This document shows, piece by piece, positions 19,412 through 31,829 of a DNA stretch of 64,000 nucleotides. Every line of letters starts with the position of its first letter. The stretch's first letter is position 1. A program made the position numbers and the translations under genes. The DNA is from Astrobacterium formosum (GTDB taxonomy: Bacteria > Pseudomonadota > Alphaproteobacteria > Rhizobiales > Xanthobacteraceae), in contig JAVDCA010000001.1 of assembly GCA_030848545.1 (NCBI GenBank), positions 450,902-514,901 on the forward strand, in the 5' to 3' direction. The notes under the pieces are model-generated. The model was given only the letters and a program-made list of their open reading frames with translations. It searched no databases and had not been told where the DNA came from.

Positions 19412-20353
19412 ATGTTCGCCGCGATCGTGCGCAAGTTCGCGGGGATGCTCGTCGTCATGTACATCGTCGCCACGATGGTGTTCTTCCTGACGCGGCTCGC
19501 CCCCGGAGACCCGGCCTCGCTCATGCTCGGCGATCAGGCGTCACTCACGGACATCGAGGAACTGCGCCGCACCTACGGGCTCGATCAGCCCGTGATCGTG
19601 CAGTACATTCTCTGGCTCAAGGAAGTCGTGCGCGGCAACCTGGGACAATCGATCTTCCTGCAGCGATCCGTTCTCCAGGCGATCGCCGAACGGGCGGAGC
19701 CGACCTTTTTCCTGGCGCTCTTTTCCATCCTGATCGCGGCGGCGATCGGAATTCCCGCCGGCATCATCTCGGCGGTGTGGCGGGGGCAGCGGATCGATCA
19801 GGTCGTCAGCGCCGGCGCCATGCTGGCCGCGAGCATTCCGAGCTTTTGGCTCGGGCTTTTGTTCATCCAGTTCTTTTCTGTCCGCATGGGCTGGTTTCCG
19901 GTTGCGGGCTACGGGCCGCCCGGGGGATCGTTCGCCGAACGGCTGTATCACCTCATGTTGCCGGCGAGCGTCCTCGGCATCGTCAATTCGGCGCTGATCA
20001 CCCGTTTCACGCGCGGCAGCATGCTCGATGTCCTGAGCGAGGACTACGTGCGCACGGCCCGCGCCAAGGGCCTGTCTGAAGCCCGTATCGTACTCCGGCA
20101 CGGGCTCGGAAACGCACTCGTGCCGATCATCACCGTGGTCGGCTTGACGGCTGCCTTGCTGGTCGGAGGGGCGATCGTCACCGAGACCGTCTTCGGGCTG
20201 CCCGGAATCGGAAACCTGGTGGTGTCGGCCGTGCTGCGCCGCGACTACCCGGTCATCCAGGGTGCGCTCATCGTCATCGCCGGCATCTATGTTCTCATCA
20301 ACCTGTCCATCGACGTCCTGTACACGTTCGTCGATCCACGTGTGAAATACTGA
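19412..20353 (+). CDS. Peptide/nickel-type ABC permease (DppB family)
   Basis: Inner-membrane permease of 313 residues starting MFAAIVRKFAGMLVVMYIVA. The DppB hallmarks are present: LTRLAPGDPASLMLG early, and the EAA loop YVRTARAKGLSEARIVLRHG. GGGAGG lies 11 nt before the ATG; the frame is open further upstream but there overlaps the binding-protein gene. It works with the DppC-type partner 11 bp downstream. Confidence 0.92.
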   Translation: MFAAIVRKFAGMLVVMYIVATMVFFLTRLAPGDPASLMLGDQASLTDIEELRRTYGLDQPVIVQYILWLKEVVRGNLGQSIFLQRSVLQAIAERAEPTFFLALFSILIAAAIGIPAGIISAVWRGQRIDQVVSAGAMLAASIPSFWLGLLFIQFFSVRMGWFPVAGYGPPGGSFAERLYHLMLPASVLGIVNSALITRFTRGSMLDVLSEDYVRTARAKGLSEARIVLRHGLGNALVPIITVVGLTAALLVGGAIVTETVFGLPGIGNLVVSAVLRRDYPVIQGALIVIAGIYVLINLSIDVLYTFVDPRVKY

Positions 20354-20364
20354 GCGAACCACCG

Positions 20365-21212
20365 ATGCAGCGTTCCCCGACGAGATTGTTCCTGGAGCGG
20401 CTGTTCCGGCGCCGGCTCGTGCTCATCGCGGCGCTGATCCTGCTCGTGGTCGTCGTCCTCGCGGTGTTCGCGCCGCTGATCGCGCCGTACTCGCCGACCG
20501 GCATGCGCGTCACGCAAAGACTGAGGCCGCCCAGCTTCACGAACTGGTTCGGCACCGACGAGTTCGGACGCGACGTGCTGTCGCGGGTCATATATGGCGG
20601 GCGGGCTTCGCTCGGCATCGGTCTTGCCGTCGTGGTCGCCTCGATGGTGGCCGGCACGGCGCTCGGGTTGTTCGCGGGATACTTCCGCGTGCTCGATGCG
20701 CCGGTCATGCGCCTCGTCGACGCCATGATGTCGCTGCCCGACATTCTGCTCGCAATCTTCCTGGTGGCAGTTCTGGGCGGCTCGGCCGGCAATGTGGTGC
20801 TGGCGCTCGCGGTCGTCTACACGCCGAGAGTGACCCGCGTGGTGCGCAGCTCGACCCTGGTGGTGCGCGAACTGCCCTTCGTGGAGGCCGCCCGGACGCT
20901 GGGCGTCTCCACCTGGCGCATCATGACGGTGCACATTCTCCTGAATGTCGCCTCGCCGGTGCTGGTGCAGGCGACGTTCATCTTCGCCTATGCGGTGCTG
21001 GCGGAGGCGGGGCTCTCCTTCCTCGGCGTCGGCGTCCCGCCCGAGATCCCGACCTGGGGCACGATGATCGCTGCCGGGCAGAATTACGCCGACCGGTCCA
21101 TGTGGGTGGTCCTGTTCCCCGGCCTCGCGATCGTCCTCGCCGCGCTCAGCCTCCAGGTCCTCGGGGACGGCCTGCGCGACATGCTGGACCCGAAACTGCG
21201 GAAGTCCTTGTG

Positions 21213-21213
<1 letters not shown>
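20365..21213 (+). CDS. Peptide/nickel-type ABC permease (DppC family)
   Basis: Second permease, 282 residues. It has the DppC features: a first helix after a basic N-terminus, the FGTDEFGRDVLSRVIYGGR motif, and the EAA loop FVEAARTLGVSTWRIM. The stop overlaps the next start (TGATG), so translation with the ATPase gene is coupled. Confidence 0.92.
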
Positions 21214-22216
<1,003 letters not shown>

Positions 22217-22220
<4 letters not shown>

Positions 22221-23188
22221 ACGAAGCTCCCCTGGTCGAGATGCGGGCACTGACGAAGCATTTCGGCAGGCCGCCGATGCTGGTCCACGCGGTGGAGAAC
22301 GTCAGCTTCTCGGTGAACCGCGGCGAGGTCGTGGGATTGGTGGGCGAATCCGGTTCCGGCAAGAGCACGATCGGCAGGTTGATCCTGCGTGCGATCGACG
22401 TCACCTCCGGTTCCATTGTGTTCGACGGCACGCCCATCGAGGCGATGAGCCAGCGCGCTCTGCGTCCGCTGCGGCGGCGGATGCAGATGGTGTTCCAGGA
22501 CCCCTATGCGAGCCTCAATCCGCGGCTTCGGGTCTCCGACATCATCGGCGAGGCCATCGACGCCCATGGCCTCGCCCGTGGCGCGGCGCGGGCAGCACGG
22601 ATCGCCGAGCTCCTGAACATCGTCGGTCTGGAAGCCGGGCATGCGGGCCGCTTTCCCCATGAGTTTTCCGGCGGGCAGCGCCAGCGCATCGGCATCGCGC
22701 GCGCGCTCGCGGTCGAGCCCGACCTCATCATCGCCGACGAGCCGGTATCCGCCCTCGACGTGTCGGTGCAGGCCCAGGTCCTCAATCTCCTGCAGGACCT
22801 TCGCCTGCGATTCGGCATGGCGATGCTGTTCATCAGCCACGATCTCGATGTCATCCGGTTGATCTGCGACCGTATCGTCGTGCTCTATCTCGGCCGGATC
22901 ATGGAGATCGGTCCGGCGGAGAGCGTCTGCGGCAGCCCCGCCCATCCATACACGCAGGCGCTGCTCGCCGCGGTCCCGCGCCCGGATCCCGACCGGCCGC
23001 GCATCCGGCGGATGCTGCATGGGGAAATTCCCTCTCCCCTGTCGCCGCCATCCGGCTGCGTGTTTCGCACCCGCTGCCCCTACGCGCTCGAGGCGTGTGC
23101 GTCGGCCGTCCCGCCGCTTCGCGATCTCGGCGATGGCCGTGTCATCGCCTGCGTGCGGGACGACATTGAGTTCGACGTGCCGGTCTGA
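22217..23188 (+). CDS. Peptide/nickel-type ABC ATPase (DppF family)
   Basis: ATPase of 323 residues. Walker A is GESGSGKST, the Q-loop is VFQDPYASLNPRLRV, the signature is FSGGQRQRIG and Walker B is LIIADEPVSALD. The C-terminal cysteine-rich oligopeptide domain (GCVFRTRCPYALEAC) is complete. The ATG chosen overlaps the DppD stop (ATGA); another ATG lies 12 bp upstream. Last gene of the importer operon, convergent with kdpE. Confidence 0.92.
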
Positions 23189-23242
23189 TCATCGCAGGGA
23201 AGGGCGAGTACGACGCCGTCGGGAGAAGAATTCCCGGTCGGA

Positions 23243-23932
23243 TCAGTCGGGAGCGCGCAGCCGGTAGCCGATTCCGGTTTCGATGAGGATGTATTGGGGC
23301 AGTTCGGGATCGGTCTCGATCTTGCGCCGGAGTTGACGCACGTAGACGCGCAGGTACTGGGCGTCGACGCTCTCGTTCCACAATTCGCCGATCAGGAACT
23401 TGTGGGTCAGCACCTTGCCGGCATGCTGGACGAGGAGGCGCAACAGTTCGTACTCCTTGGGCGACAGCTTCACCTCCTGCTCGCCGACCCTGACGATCCG
23501 CCGCACCAGGTCGACCGAGAGTTCGCCGGCCTTGAATACCGGTCGCTCGCCTTGCACCTGCAAACGGTGGCGCAGCGCGGTGCGCATGCGCGCCAGGAGT
23601 TCGTCCATTCCGAACGGCTTGGTGACGTAGTCGTCCGCCCCGAGGTCGAGCGCCGCGACCTTGCCGGCCTCGTCGTCGCGGCTCGAAAGGACCACGATCG
23701 GTACCTGCCCGTCGCGGGAACGAAGGAGGCGCAAGAGTTCTTGGCCCCGGATATCCGGCAGGCCGAGATCCAGTATGACGATATCGGGATGCTGCGCCAT
23801 CAGTTCGAGAGCCGTATTGCCGTTTGGTGCGTCGAGAATGTCGTAGCCCTGTGTGCCCAGCCCCATGCGCAGGAGCTTGCGGATGGGGGGCTCGTCGTCG
23901 ACGACCAGGACCTTGATGGGGGCGGCGGTCAT
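23243..23932 (-). CDS. kdpE: KdpE response regulator of the Kdp system
   Basis: OmpR-type regulator of 229 residues. The receiver domain has the acidic pair in [10 protein letters not shown], the phosphorylated Asp in [12 protein letters not shown], and the Thr/Ser and Lys switch residues ([19 protein letters not shown]). The C-terminal winged helix is complete ([20 protein letters not shown]). Its start overlaps the kdpD stop by 4 bp. Phosphorylated by KdpD, it turns on the kdp operon under potassium limitation or osmotic stress. Confidence 0.96.
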   Translation of the reverse strand: MTAAPIKVLVVDDEPPIRKLLRMGLGTQGYDILDAPNGNTALELMAQHPDIVILDLGLPDIRGQELLRLLRSRDGQVPIVVLSSRDDEAGKVAALDLGADDYVTKPFGMDELLARMRTALRHRLQVQGERPVFKAGELSVDLVRRIVRVGEQEVKLSPKEYELLRLLVQHAGKVLTHKFLIGELWNESVDAQYLRVYVRQLRRKIETDPELPQYILIETGIGYRLRAPD

Positions 23933-26658
23933 GCGGATGTGTCCAATGGGGCGACGTCCGCCGGGACCGGCAGCGTGACGGTGAACGCGGCGCCACTGCG
24001 GTCGGTTCTGTTGGCGGCCACGATGGTGCCGTTCATGGCCTCGATGAAACCGCGCGAAATGGCAAGGCCCAGGCCGGTGCCGGCGCGAACACGGTCGACC
24101 TTCTGAACGCGGTAGAACTTGTCGAAGATCCGTCCGATCTCGTCGGGCGGGATGCCCGGGCCCTCGTCCAGGACTTGCAGGTGGACGACGTTGCGGTCAC
24201 GCCAAACGCGGATCTGCACCGTGGTGCCGGCGGCGGCGTATTTGGCGGCGTTGTCGAGCAGGTTGAACAGCGCCTGTTCGAACAACACCGGATCGATCCG
24301 TATCATCGGCAGGTCCGGTGCGATGTCGACCTCGACGCGGTGACGGGCGAGAAATGCCCGCGCGCGCCGCAGCGCGCTACCGACGATCTCGTCGACATCG
24401 ATGAGATCGAGCTTGGGTGCCACGGCACCGGAGTCCAACCGTGTCATGTCGAGCAGGTTGGCGATGAAGCGGTTGAGGCGATCCGATTCCTCGATGATGG
24501 TGGCGAGCAGCTCGGCCTTCTGGGCTTCGCCGAGACCGCCGCTCAGCGAACGCAATGTACTCGCCGCGCCGAGAATCGCCGCCAACGGCGTCTTCAGGTC
24601 GTGGGAGATCGACGTCAACAGGGCGGAGCGCAGGCGGTCGTTGTCGATCGTGCGCTTGATGCGGTCCATGTCCTCGACGAGATGTACGCGCTCGATCGCC
24701 AGCGCGCTCTGGTCGATGAGGGCGTCGAGGAGGCGGCGCTCGTCCGGCGTCAGCAACGGTCCGGTCTTGTCGGAATCGATGCCGATGACGCCGACGGCTC
24801 CGCGGCCGGTTCGCATCGGCAGGAACAGCCATTTGGCGCCCGGCAACGTGTCGGCGCCGCGGCCGGCGGGACGGTTGCTTTCCAACGCCCACTTCGCCGC
24901 CGCCACGTCGGGTTCGGCGAGCATGTCCTCGGGCGGATATCCGGACTTCACCATCAACGCGCCGTCTTCCGGCAGGAGCAGCACGACCCGCACCTTCAAC
25001 ATCAGGGCGATCTGATAGGCGGTCGCCCACAGGACATCGTCGAGCGTGCCGACGCCCGCGAGCTTGCGGCTGAAAGTATGGAGCGACTCGGTGGTGCGGG
25101 CGCGGCCCGTCGCCACCAGGGCCTGCGTTCTCACCCGCGCGGCGACGTTGGACACCAGCATCGCCACGACGGTGAAGAAGAAGAAGGCCGCAACGTTGTT
25201 GGGATCGGTGATCGTGAAGGTGTAGAGCGGTGGCAGGAAGAAGAAGTTGTAGCACAGCGAGGCGATGACGCTGGCGAACAGGGACGGCAGCAGACCATAG
25301 CGCACCGCGACGGCGACGATCGAAGTGATGAAGACGAGATCGGCGTTCTCGATGCCGAACCAGGGGTGGCTGGAGAGACCGAAGCCGATCGCCAGTGCGA
25401 CCGCCACGGCCACAAACGAGATCGCGTAAGGAATGGGATCGAATGGCTCGCTGGCCGGCGCCGTCCGGACGGTCTTCTTCGGGATCGGCTCGCCGGCGAC
25501 CTGATCGCCGGCGATGACGTGGACGCTGATACTGCCGGCGCGCCGGATGAGGTCGTGGACGATCGATCCGTGGAATATCTCGAACCAGCGCGAGCGGCTG
25601 GATTTGCCGATGATGATCTGGGTGGCGTTGTGGGTGTGGGCGTAGCGGATGATGTCGTCGGCGACGCGGCGGTCGCCGCGCGGCGTTGTCACGGCCTCGC
25701 CGCCGAGCGCCACGGCAAGACGCAAGGTATCGGCGACCCGGTCGCGCTCGACCTCGTCGAGCTGCAGGGTGCGGCGGCTCTCCACGTAGAGCGCCGTCCA
25801 TGACCCGTGCAGCCGATCGGCGAGCCGCTTGGCATAGCGCACCAGCCCGGCGGCGCGCGGATCCTCGCTGATGCAGACGAGTACGCGTTCGCCGGCCGCC
25901 CACGGGCCGGAAATGGCATGCGCCTGCATCTCACTCAGAAGCTGCTCGTCGACCCGTTCGGCGGTCCGCCTCAGCGACAACTCGCGCAGGGCGGTCAAGT
26001 TGGCGGACGAGAAGAAATGTTCCAGCGCCCGTTCGGCCTGCTTGGGGACGTAGACCTTGCCTTCCTTCAGGCGCTGGATCAGGTCGTCCGGGGTGATGTC
26101 GATCAGTTCGACGGCGTCGGCACGGTCGAAGATGGCGTCCGGAACGGTTTCGCGCACGCGCACGCGGGTGATCTGCGCGACGACGTCGTTCAGGCTTTCG
26201 ATGTGCTGGATGTTGACGGTGGTGTAGACGTCGATGCCGTGGGCGAGGATCTCTTCGACGTCGAGCCAGCGCTTGGGATGGCGACTGCCCTCCGCATTGG
26301 TGTGGGCGAGTTCGTCGACCAGGACGACCTGCGGCCGGCGGGCAATGACGGCATCCAGGTCCATCTCCTCGACGATGCGCCCCTTGTAGTCGATGCGCCG
26401 GCGCGGGACGACCTCGAGGCCTTCGAGGAGAGCCTCGGTCTCGCGCCGTCCATGGGTCTCGACCACGCCGACGACGATATCGTAGCCGTCCTTCCTGCGG
26501 TTGTGAGCCGACTGCAGCATCTCATAGGTCTTGCCGACGCCCGGGGCGGCGCCGACGAAGATCTTGAGCCTGCCGGCACGGCCTTCTTCCCGTCGCGCCG
26601 CTTCGAGCAGAGCTTCGGGCGAAGGCCGCTGGTCGTCATCGTGCCGCTGATCGGCCAT
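23929..26658 (-). CDS. kdpD: KdpD sensor histidine kinase
   Basis: Sensor of 909 residues, full length. Order: KdpD domain with Walker [13 protein letters not shown] (about residues 36-47), a USP-like domain ([16 protein letters not shown]), four membrane helices (about 410-510), a GAF-like domain, then the kinase core with the His box [16 protein letters not shown] box [10 protein letters not shown] and G boxes [10 protein letters not shown] and GTGLGLAIS. It senses potassium and turgor and phosphorylates KdpE. It is 41 bp after kdpC. Confidence 0.96.
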   Translation of the reverse strand: MADQRHDDDQRPSPEALLEAARREEGRAGRLKIFVGAAPGVGKTYEMLQSAHNRRKDGYDIVVGVVETHGRRETEALLEGLEVVPRRRIDYKGRIVEEMDLDAVIARRPQVVLVDELAHTNAEGSRHPKRWLDVEEILAHGIDVYTTVNIQHIESLNDVVAQITRVRVRETVPDAIFDRADAVELIDITPDDLIQRLKEGKVYVPKQAERALEHFFSSANLTALRELSLRRTAERVDEQLLSEMQAHAISGPWAAGERVLVCISEDPRAAGLVRYAKRLADRLHGSWTALYVESRRTLQLDEVERDRVADTLRLAVALGGEAVTTPRGDRRVADDIIRYAHTHNATQIIIGKSSRSRWFEIFHGSIVHDLIRRAGSISVHVIAGDQVAGEPIPKKTVRTAPASEPFDPIPYAISFVAVAVALAIGFGLSSHPWFGIENADLVFITSIVAVAVRYGLLPSLFASVIASLCYNFFFLPPLYTFTITDPNNVAAFFFFTVVAMLVSNVAARVRTQALVATGRARTTESLHTFSRKLAGVGTLDDVLWATAYQIALMLKVRVVLLLPEDGALMVKSGYPPEDMLAEPDVAAAKWALESNRPAGRGADTLPGAKWLFLPMRTGRGAVGVIGIDSDKTGPLLTPDERRLLDALIDQSALAIERVHLVEDMDRIKRTIDNDRLRSALLTSISHDLKTPLAAILGAASTLRSLSGGLGEAQKAELLATIIEESDRLNRFIANLLDMTRLDSGAVAPKLDLIDVDEIVGSALRRARAFLARHRVEVDIAPDLPMIRIDPVLFEQALFNLLDNAAKYAAAGTTVQIRVWRDRNVVHLQVLDEGPGIPPDEIGRIFDKFYRVQKVDRVRAGTGLGLAISRGFIEAMNGTIVAANRTDRSGAAFTVTLPVPADVAPLDTSA

Positions 26659-26699
26659 GACGGGTCTTCGTCTTTCCTATCGACCGCATGGCCGATGTC

Positions 26700-27305
26700 T
26701 CAGCGCGGCGCCAAACGGTCCAGGGCCATGTTCAGAGCCAGAACGTTGACGCGCGGCTCGCCGAGGATGCCGAGAAAGCGGCCTTGGACATGCTCGCCGA
26801 CGAGCCGGCGGACGCGATCTTCGGACAGATTGCGCGCCTTCGCAACCCGCGCCACTTGGAACAGGGCCGCATCCGGGGAAATGTCGGGATCGAGGCCGCT
26901 GCCGGAGGCGGTGACGAGATCGGTCGGCACGGGTGCATTCGCGTTTTCGGCCTTGCGTTTGTCGACTTCACCCTTAATGCGTTCGATCAGGACTTTGCTG
27001 GTCGGGCCGAGGTTGGAGCCGGCGCTGTTTGCCGCATTATAGGGCGCGTCGATCGTCTTGGTCGGGTCGGTCGGATCGGGCCCGCTGGTCGCCGACGGGC
27101 GGCCCTGAAAGTAGCCGCCGTCCGTGAACGTCTGCCCGATCAGGGACGAACCGATCACGTGGCCGTCCTTGACCAGGAGGCTGCCGTTCGCCTGATGCGG
27201 GAAGGCGATCTGGGCGATGCCGGTGATGGCGAGAGGATAGATGAGGCCGGTGATGATCGTGAACATGACGATCAGCACGAGCGCGGGACGAAGTTCGCGA
27301 AGCAT
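26700..27305 (-). CDS. kdpC: KdpC subunit of the potassium-transporting ATPase
   Basis: Single-span subunit of 201 residues, needed for assembly and high affinity of the KdpFABC pump. One N-terminal helix ([20 protein letters not shown]), then the conserved [20 protein letters not shown] stretch and the C-terminal [19 protein letters not shown]. It lies between kdpB (11 bp upstream) and kdpD. Confidence 0.96.
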   Translation of the reverse strand: MLRELRPALVLIVMFTIITGLIYPLAITGIAQIAFPHQANGSLLVKDGHVIGSSLIGQTFTDGGYFQGRPSATSGPDPTDPTKTIDAPYNAANSAGSNLGPTSKVLIERIKGEVDKRKAENANAPVPTDLVTASGSGLDPDISPDAALFQVARVAKARNLSEDRVRRLVGEHVQGRFLGILGEPRVNVLALNMALDRLAPR

Positions 27306-27316
27306 GACGCCCTCCT

Positions 27317-29422
27317 TTAGACGAGGCCGATGGCGGTGACGGCGAGGTCGATCGCCTTGATGCCGATGAACGGCACCACCAAGCCGCCGACGCCGTAGAT
27401 CAAGAGGTTGCGGCGCAACAGGGGTGCGGCGCCGATCGGCCGGTAGGCGACACCCTTGAGGGCGAGCGGGATCAAGGCGACGATGATCAGCGCGTTGAAG
27501 ATGATCGCCGACAATATCGCGCTCTGCGGGCTCGCCAGGTTCATGATGTTGAGCGCGGCGAGTTGCGGATAGAAGGCGAGGAACATGGCCGGGATGATGG
27601 CGAAATACTTCGCCACGTCATTGGCGATCGAGAATGTCGTCAGCGAGCCGCGGGTCATCAGGAGCTGCTTGCCGATTTCGACGATCTCGATGAGCTTGGT
27701 CGGGTTGCTGTCGAGGTCGACCATGTTGCCGGCCTCGCGCGCCGCCTGCGTGCCGGTGTTCATGGCGACGCCGACGTCGGCCTGGGCGAGGGCGGGGGCG
27801 TCATTGGTGCCGTCGCCGCACATGGCGACGAGGCGGCCCTTGGCCTGTTCGTCGCGGATGAGGCGCAGCTTGTCTTCGGGCGTCGCCTGGGCGAGGAAAT
27901 CGTCGACGCCGGCTTCCGCTGCGATCGCCGCCGCCGTCATCGGGTTGTCGCCGGTGATCATGATGGTGCGGATGCCCATGCGACGCAGTTCGACGAAGCG
28001 CTCACGGATGCCGCCCTTGATGACATCTTTCAACTGAACGATCCCCAGGAGCCTGCCGTCCTTGGCGACGGCGAGCGGCGTGCCGCCCGATTTGGCGATC
28101 GCTTCGGCGATGGCGTTGGTCTCCCGTACGGTCTCGGCGCTGACGGCCGGCTGCAAGGCGAGGGCGGTCGCCTGGGAGGAGGCAGCGGGCGCTTTGAGCA
28201 GGCCCAGGACGGCATCGACCGCGCCTTTGCGCACCCACGAGCCACCGACCTCGACGCCGCTCATGCGGCTCTGGGCCGTGAACGGGATGAAATGCGCGTC
28301 GAGTTCGTTGAGGTCGCGGCCGCGGATGCCGTATTTCTCCTTGGCGAGGACGACGATGGATCGCCCCTCCGGCGTCTCGTCGGCAAGCGAGGCGAGCTGG
28401 GCCGCGTCGGCGAGTTCCTGCTCGCTGACGCCGCGCAGAGGCTTGAATTCGGTCGCCTGGCGGTTGCCGAGCGTGATGGTACCGGTCTTGTCGAGGAGGA
28501 GCGTGTCGACGTCGCCCGAGGCTTCGACAGCGCGGCCCGACATGGCGAGCACGTTGAAGCGCACCAGCCGGTCCATGCCGGCGATGCCGATCGCCGACAA
28601 CAAGGCCCCGATGGTGGTCGGGATCAAGGTGACGAACAGCGCCACCACGACCACGACCGAAATGGTGCCGCCCGCATAGTTGGCGAAGCTCGGGATCGTC
28701 GCGGTGGCGAACACGAAGATGATGGTCATGCCGGCGAGCAGGATGTTGAGCGCGATCTCGTTGGGGGTCTTCTGGCGTTCGGCGCCCTCGACCAGATGGA
28801 TCATGCGGTCGAGGAAGGTCGAGCCCGGCGCCGCCGTGATGCGTACGCGGATCGAGTCGGACAGCACCTGCGTGCCGCCGGTGACGGCCGAGCGGTCGCC
28901 GCCGGACTCGCGGATCACCGGTGCCGATTCGCCGGTGATGGCCGCCTCGTTGACCGAGGCGATGCCCTCGATCACCTCGCCGTCGGACGGGATGGTATCG
29001 CCGGCCGCGACCAGGACGATGTCGCCGACCTTGAGGCTGGTGCTCGGTACGCTCCTGTAGTCACGCCCCGATCCTGTCATGAGCTTGGCCTGGGTCTGGG
29101 TGCGCTGCCGGCGCAGCGAATCGGCTTGCGCCTTGCCGCGCCCCTCGGCGATCGCCTCGGCGAAGTTGGCGAACAGGACGGTGGTCCACAGCCACAGGAT
29201 GATCTGAAAGGTGAAGCCGAGGCCGGGGCTGCCGGAAACGAGTTCGCGCACGAACACGACGGTGGTCAAAGCCGCCACCACTTCGACCACGAACATGACC
29301 GGGTTGCGGATCATGAGGCGCGGGTCGAGCTTCACGAAGGCGGATACGATTGCCGGCCAGACGATCTTCGGATCGAGCAGAGCCGAGACGGGAACCCGTT
29401 TGCGGACTTGCGTGCTTTGCAT
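27317..29422 (-). CDS. kdpB: KdpB, P-type ATPase catalytic subunit
   Basis: Catalytic subunit of 701 residues. The phosphorylated Asp is in [13 protein letters not shown], the actuator motif is TGESAPV and the hinge motif is [18 protein letters not shown]. It hydrolyses ATP to drive potassium uptake through KdpA. The length and all P-type motifs are normal. It follows kdpA by 24 bp. Confidence 0.97.
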   Translation of the reverse strand: MQSTQVRKRVPVSALLDPKIVWPAIVSAFVKLDPRLMIRNPVMFVVEVVAALTTVVFVRELVSGSPGLGFTFQIILWLWTTVLFANFAEAIAEGRGKAQADSLRRQRTQTQAKLMTGSGRDYRSVPSTSLKVGDIVLVAAGDTIPSDGEVIEGIASVNEAAITGESAPVIRESGGDRSAVTGGTQVLSDSIRVRITAAPGSTFLDRMIHLVEGAERQKTPNEIALNILLAGMTIIFVFATATIPSFANYAGGTISVVVVVALFVTLIPTTIGALLSAIGIAGMDRLVRFNVLAMSGRAVEASGDVDTLLLDKTGTITLGNRQATEFKPLRGVSEQELADAAQLASLADETPEGRSIVVLAKEKYGIRGRDLNELDAHFIPFTAQSRMSGVEVGGSWVRKGAVDAVLGLLKAPAASSQATALALQPAVSAETVRETNAIAEAIAKSGGTPLAVAKDGRLLGIVQLKDVIKGGIRERFVELRRMGIRTIMITGDNPMTAAAIAAEAGVDDFLAQATPEDKLRLIRDEQAKGRLVAMCGDGTNDAPALAQADVGVAMNTGTQAAREAGNMVDLDSNPTKLIEIVEIGKQLLMTRGSLTTFSIANDVAKYFAIIPAMFLAFYPQLAALNIMNLASPQSAILSAIIFNALIIVALIPLALKGVAYRPIGAAPLLRRNLLIYGVGGLVVPFIGIKAIDLAVTAIGLV

Positions 29423-29446
29423 GGACGTGACTCCAAAGATATCCGA

Positions 29447-31150
29447 TCAGAAGGTCGACTTGGTCAGCATGGCAAAATGTTCTGCGACCGGTCCGAGCGC
29501 CAGCGCCGGGAAGAAGGTCAGGCCGCCGATGATGAGGATGACGCCGACGAGCAGGCCGACGAACAGGCCGCCATGGGTCGGGAACGTGCCGGCGGAGGCC
29601 GGGACGGTCTTCTTGGCGACCAGCGAGCCGGCGACCGCCATCATCGGGATGATGACGAAGTAGCGGCCGAACAGCATGGCGATGCCGCCGGTCGTGTTGT
29701 ACCAGAGCGTGTTGCCGGTAAAGCCCGCGAAGGCCGAGCCGTTGTTGGCGGTCTGCGAGGTGTAGAGATAGAGCACTTCGGAGAAGCCGTGCGGCCCCGC
29801 GTCCTGCATGCTCGACAGGCCGAACGGCAGCAGCACGGCGACGGCCGGGAAGCCGAGCATGAACAGCGGCAGAACCAGGATGGCGAGCAGCGCCATCTTG
29901 ACCTCCTTGGCCTCGATCTTCTTGCCGAGATATTCGGGCGTGCGGCCAACCATCAGGCCGGCCACGAAGACCGCGACGATGACCATCAGCAGCATGCCGT
30001 AGAGACCGGAGCCGACGCCCCCATAGATGATCTCGCCGAGCTGCATCATGATGATCGGGATCATGCCGCCGAGCGGCGTGAAGCTGTCGTGCATGGCATT
30101 GACCGAGCCATTGGAGGCGGCGGTCGTCGCAACCGCCCACAGGCTCGAATTGGCGATGCCGAAGCGGACCTCCTTGCCCTCCATGTTGGCGGGGTCGAGC
30201 CCGAGCGCGGCGAAGTTGGTATTGCCGTAGGATTCGGCCCAATAACAGAGGGCGACGCCGGCGAGGAAGATCGCCGACATGGCGGCATAGAGCGCCCACC
30301 CTTGCCGTTCGTCGCGCACCATGCGGCCGAAGGTCAGCGTCAACGCCGCCGGGATCAGCAGGATGGAGAGCATCTGCAGGAAGTTGGAGAGCGGCGTCGG
30401 GTTCTCATAGGGAACCGAGGAGTTCGCACTCCAGAAGCCGCCGCCATTGGTGCCGAGCTGCTTGATGGCGATCTGCGAGGCGGCCGGACCTTGGGACAGG
30501 GTCTGCTTGGCGCCTTCGAGCGTGGTGGCGTCCACATATGGGCCGATATTCTGCGGCACGCCCTGCCAGACGAGGACCAGCGCGCCCAGAACGGCGAGCG
30601 GCAACAGCACGTAGAGGGTGCAGCGCGTGAGATCGACCCAGAAATTGCCGACCGTCTTCGCCGACGTGCGGGCGAAAGCGCGCACGAGCGCGATGACGAG
30701 GGCGATACCGGTCGCTGCCGAGACGAAGTTCTGGGTCGTCAGCGCCGCCATCTGGGTCAGATAGCTCATGGTGCTTTCACCGCCGTAGTTCTGCCAGTTG
30801 GTGTTGCTGGTGAAACTGACCGCAGTGTTGAAGGCGAGGTCGGGCGCGACCGCCGACATGCCGGCGGGATTGAGCGGCAGCACCGCCTGGAACCGCTGCA
30901 AGGCATAGACGAGCGCGAAACCGGCTGCGTTGAACACGAGCATCGCGATCGTGTAGCTGATGCAGTGTTGTTCCCGCGTCGCGTCGACGCCGGCGAGGCG
31001 ATACAGGCCGATCTCGACGGGTCTGAGAACGGGCGACAGGAGCGTGCGCTCGCCCTCGAACACGCGCGCCATGAACCGGCCGAGCGGCAGGACGAGCGCG
31101 GTGAGGACAACGAAATAGACGATGATCTGAAGCCAGCCGTTGGCAGTCAT
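29447..31150 (-). CDS. kdpA: KdpA, potassium channel-like subunit
   Basis: Potassium-translocating subunit of 567 residues with about ten helices and four pore loops. One filter loop reads [19 protein letters not shown]. The start was set at the ATG of [13 protein letters not shown] because KdpA proteins begin with this amphipathic stretch; an upstream in-frame start at 31204 would add 18 unrelated residues and overlap kdpF. It is 25 bp after kdpF. Confidence 0.97.
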   Translation of the reverse strand: MTANGWLQIIVYFVVLTALVLPLGRFMARVFEGERTLLSPVLRPVEIGLYRLAGVDATREQHCISYTIAMLVFNAAGFALVYALQRFQAVLPLNPAGMSAVAPDLAFNTAVSFTSNTNWQNYGGESTMSYLTQMAALTTQNFVSAATGIALVIALVRAFARTSAKTVGNFWVDLTRCTLYVLLPLAVLGALVLVWQGVPQNIGPYVDATTLEGAKQTLSQGPAASQIAIKQLGTNGGGFWSANSSVPYENPTPLSNFLQMLSILLIPAALTLTFGRMVRDERQGWALYAAMSAIFLAGVALCYWAESYGNTNFAALGLDPANMEGKEVRFGIANSSLWAVATTAASNGSVNAMHDSFTPLGGMIPIIMMQLGEIIYGGVGSGLYGMLLMVIVAVFVAGLMVGRTPEYLGKKIEAKEVKMALLAILVLPLFMLGFPAVAVLLPFGLSSMQDAGPHGFSEVLYLYTSQTANNGSAFAGFTGNTLWYNTTGGIAMLFGRYFVIIPMMAVAGSLVAKKTVPASAGTFPTHGGLFVGLLVGVILIIGGLTFFPALALGPVAEHFAMLTKSTF

Positions 31151-31175
31151 GGCGAACCTCTGTGTTGCGCTTGCG

Positions 31176-31265
31176 TCAGAACCGTTCGGGGCGCAGCAGC
31201 GCATAGGTCAGGTAGATGAGCAGGCCCAAGGTCACGAGGGCGGCGAGCGAATAGTCGAAGATCAT
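31176..31265 (-). CDS. kdpF: KdpF small stabilising subunit
   Basis: A 29-residue membrane peptide ([20 protein letters not shown], ending YALLRPERF). The single helix and the C-terminal RPERF are typical of KdpF, which stabilises the KdpABC complex. GGAGGA lies just upstream of the ATG. Position directly before kdpA confirms the call. Confidence 0.93.
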   Translation of the reverse strand: MIFDYSLAALVTLGLLIYLTYALLRPERF

Positions 31266-31275
31266 GGGATCCTCC

Positions 31276-31359
31276 TCAGAGCCACTCGCAGGCGTAGACG
31301 TAGCCGAGCGCCAGCGCGAAGAAGCCGGCAGCGATGGCGAGCATGACGAGATCGAGCAT
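31276..31359 (-). CDS. 27-residue membrane ORF leading the kdp operon
   Basis: A 27-residue peptide (MLDLVMLAIAAGFFALALGY, ending VYACEWL) ends 10 bp before the kdpF start and is preceded by GGGGA at 31368-31372. It is one hydrophobic helix with a short C-terminal tail containing Cys and Glu. I recall similar short hydrophobic ORFs before kdpF or kdpA in other bacteria, usually unnamed. A role as an extra small Kdp subunit is inference from position. Confidence 0.7.
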   Translation of the reverse strand: MLDLVMLAIAAGFFALALGYVYACEWL

Positions 31360-31829
31360 GTCCGTGTCCCCGGATGAATTCGTCGAGGCGACGGAGCCGT
31401 GCTGTGTCACGTATGCCAGGAGCATGTGCCAACAGCATGGGTGTGGTCCGTGCCTGCCCTGATCAGATGGCACGCGGGTGCGTATTTTTTCGAGGGGGAA
31501 CCGGAGGGCGAGATATAGGAATCCCATAAAGACCGGACGCAAGGCCGCCGGCGGCGTCCCGCATGCGTGCATCCATATGCGATGCAGCGTCGGAGTGCGG
31601 CAGCCTCTTCGCGGACCTCGTCTGGCCCGCAAAGAGTGCCAGGCGTCATCGCCCGCCGGGTCGGCTTGCGACAATGGTCGCGTGTGGTGCCGGAAGTGAA
31701 ATCAGCGCGGGCTTGCGCGAGGGCTTCCTCCCGGCCGGTCAAACGGGAGGGAGCGGAGGCATCATGTGATTTGCCGAATCCCGACTGAATGCTTCCAGCC
31801 GACGCGCCGAAGATGAAAGAGCGCCGGCC
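31360..31829. other. 470-bp gap upstream of the kdp operon
   Basis: It holds the leader and promoter region of kdp (minus) and the 3' side of the tctA gene. An A/T run at 31483-31490 stands out on a GC-rich background. No gene, RNA or clear operator was recognised; open frames here have no family resemblance. Confidence 0.4.

Noticed and set aside
23189..23242. A terminator between dppF-like and kdpE (CGGGA...TCCCG).
   Set aside because: The stem is only five base pairs with no T-run, so I did not list it.
27563..31219. A 1218-codon open frame on the plus strand opposite the kdp genes, and similar long frames opposite other genes (for example 2156-4564 and 54979-57699).
   Set aside because: They are antisense to complete, well-recognised genes and are full of Arg, His, Asp and Gln, as expected for shadow frames in GC-rich DNA.
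31388..31430. A sigma-54-like promoter in the kdp leader (TGGCAC followed by TGGCA on the minus strand).
   Set aside because: The spacing between the GG and GC elements is two bases too long for sigma-54.
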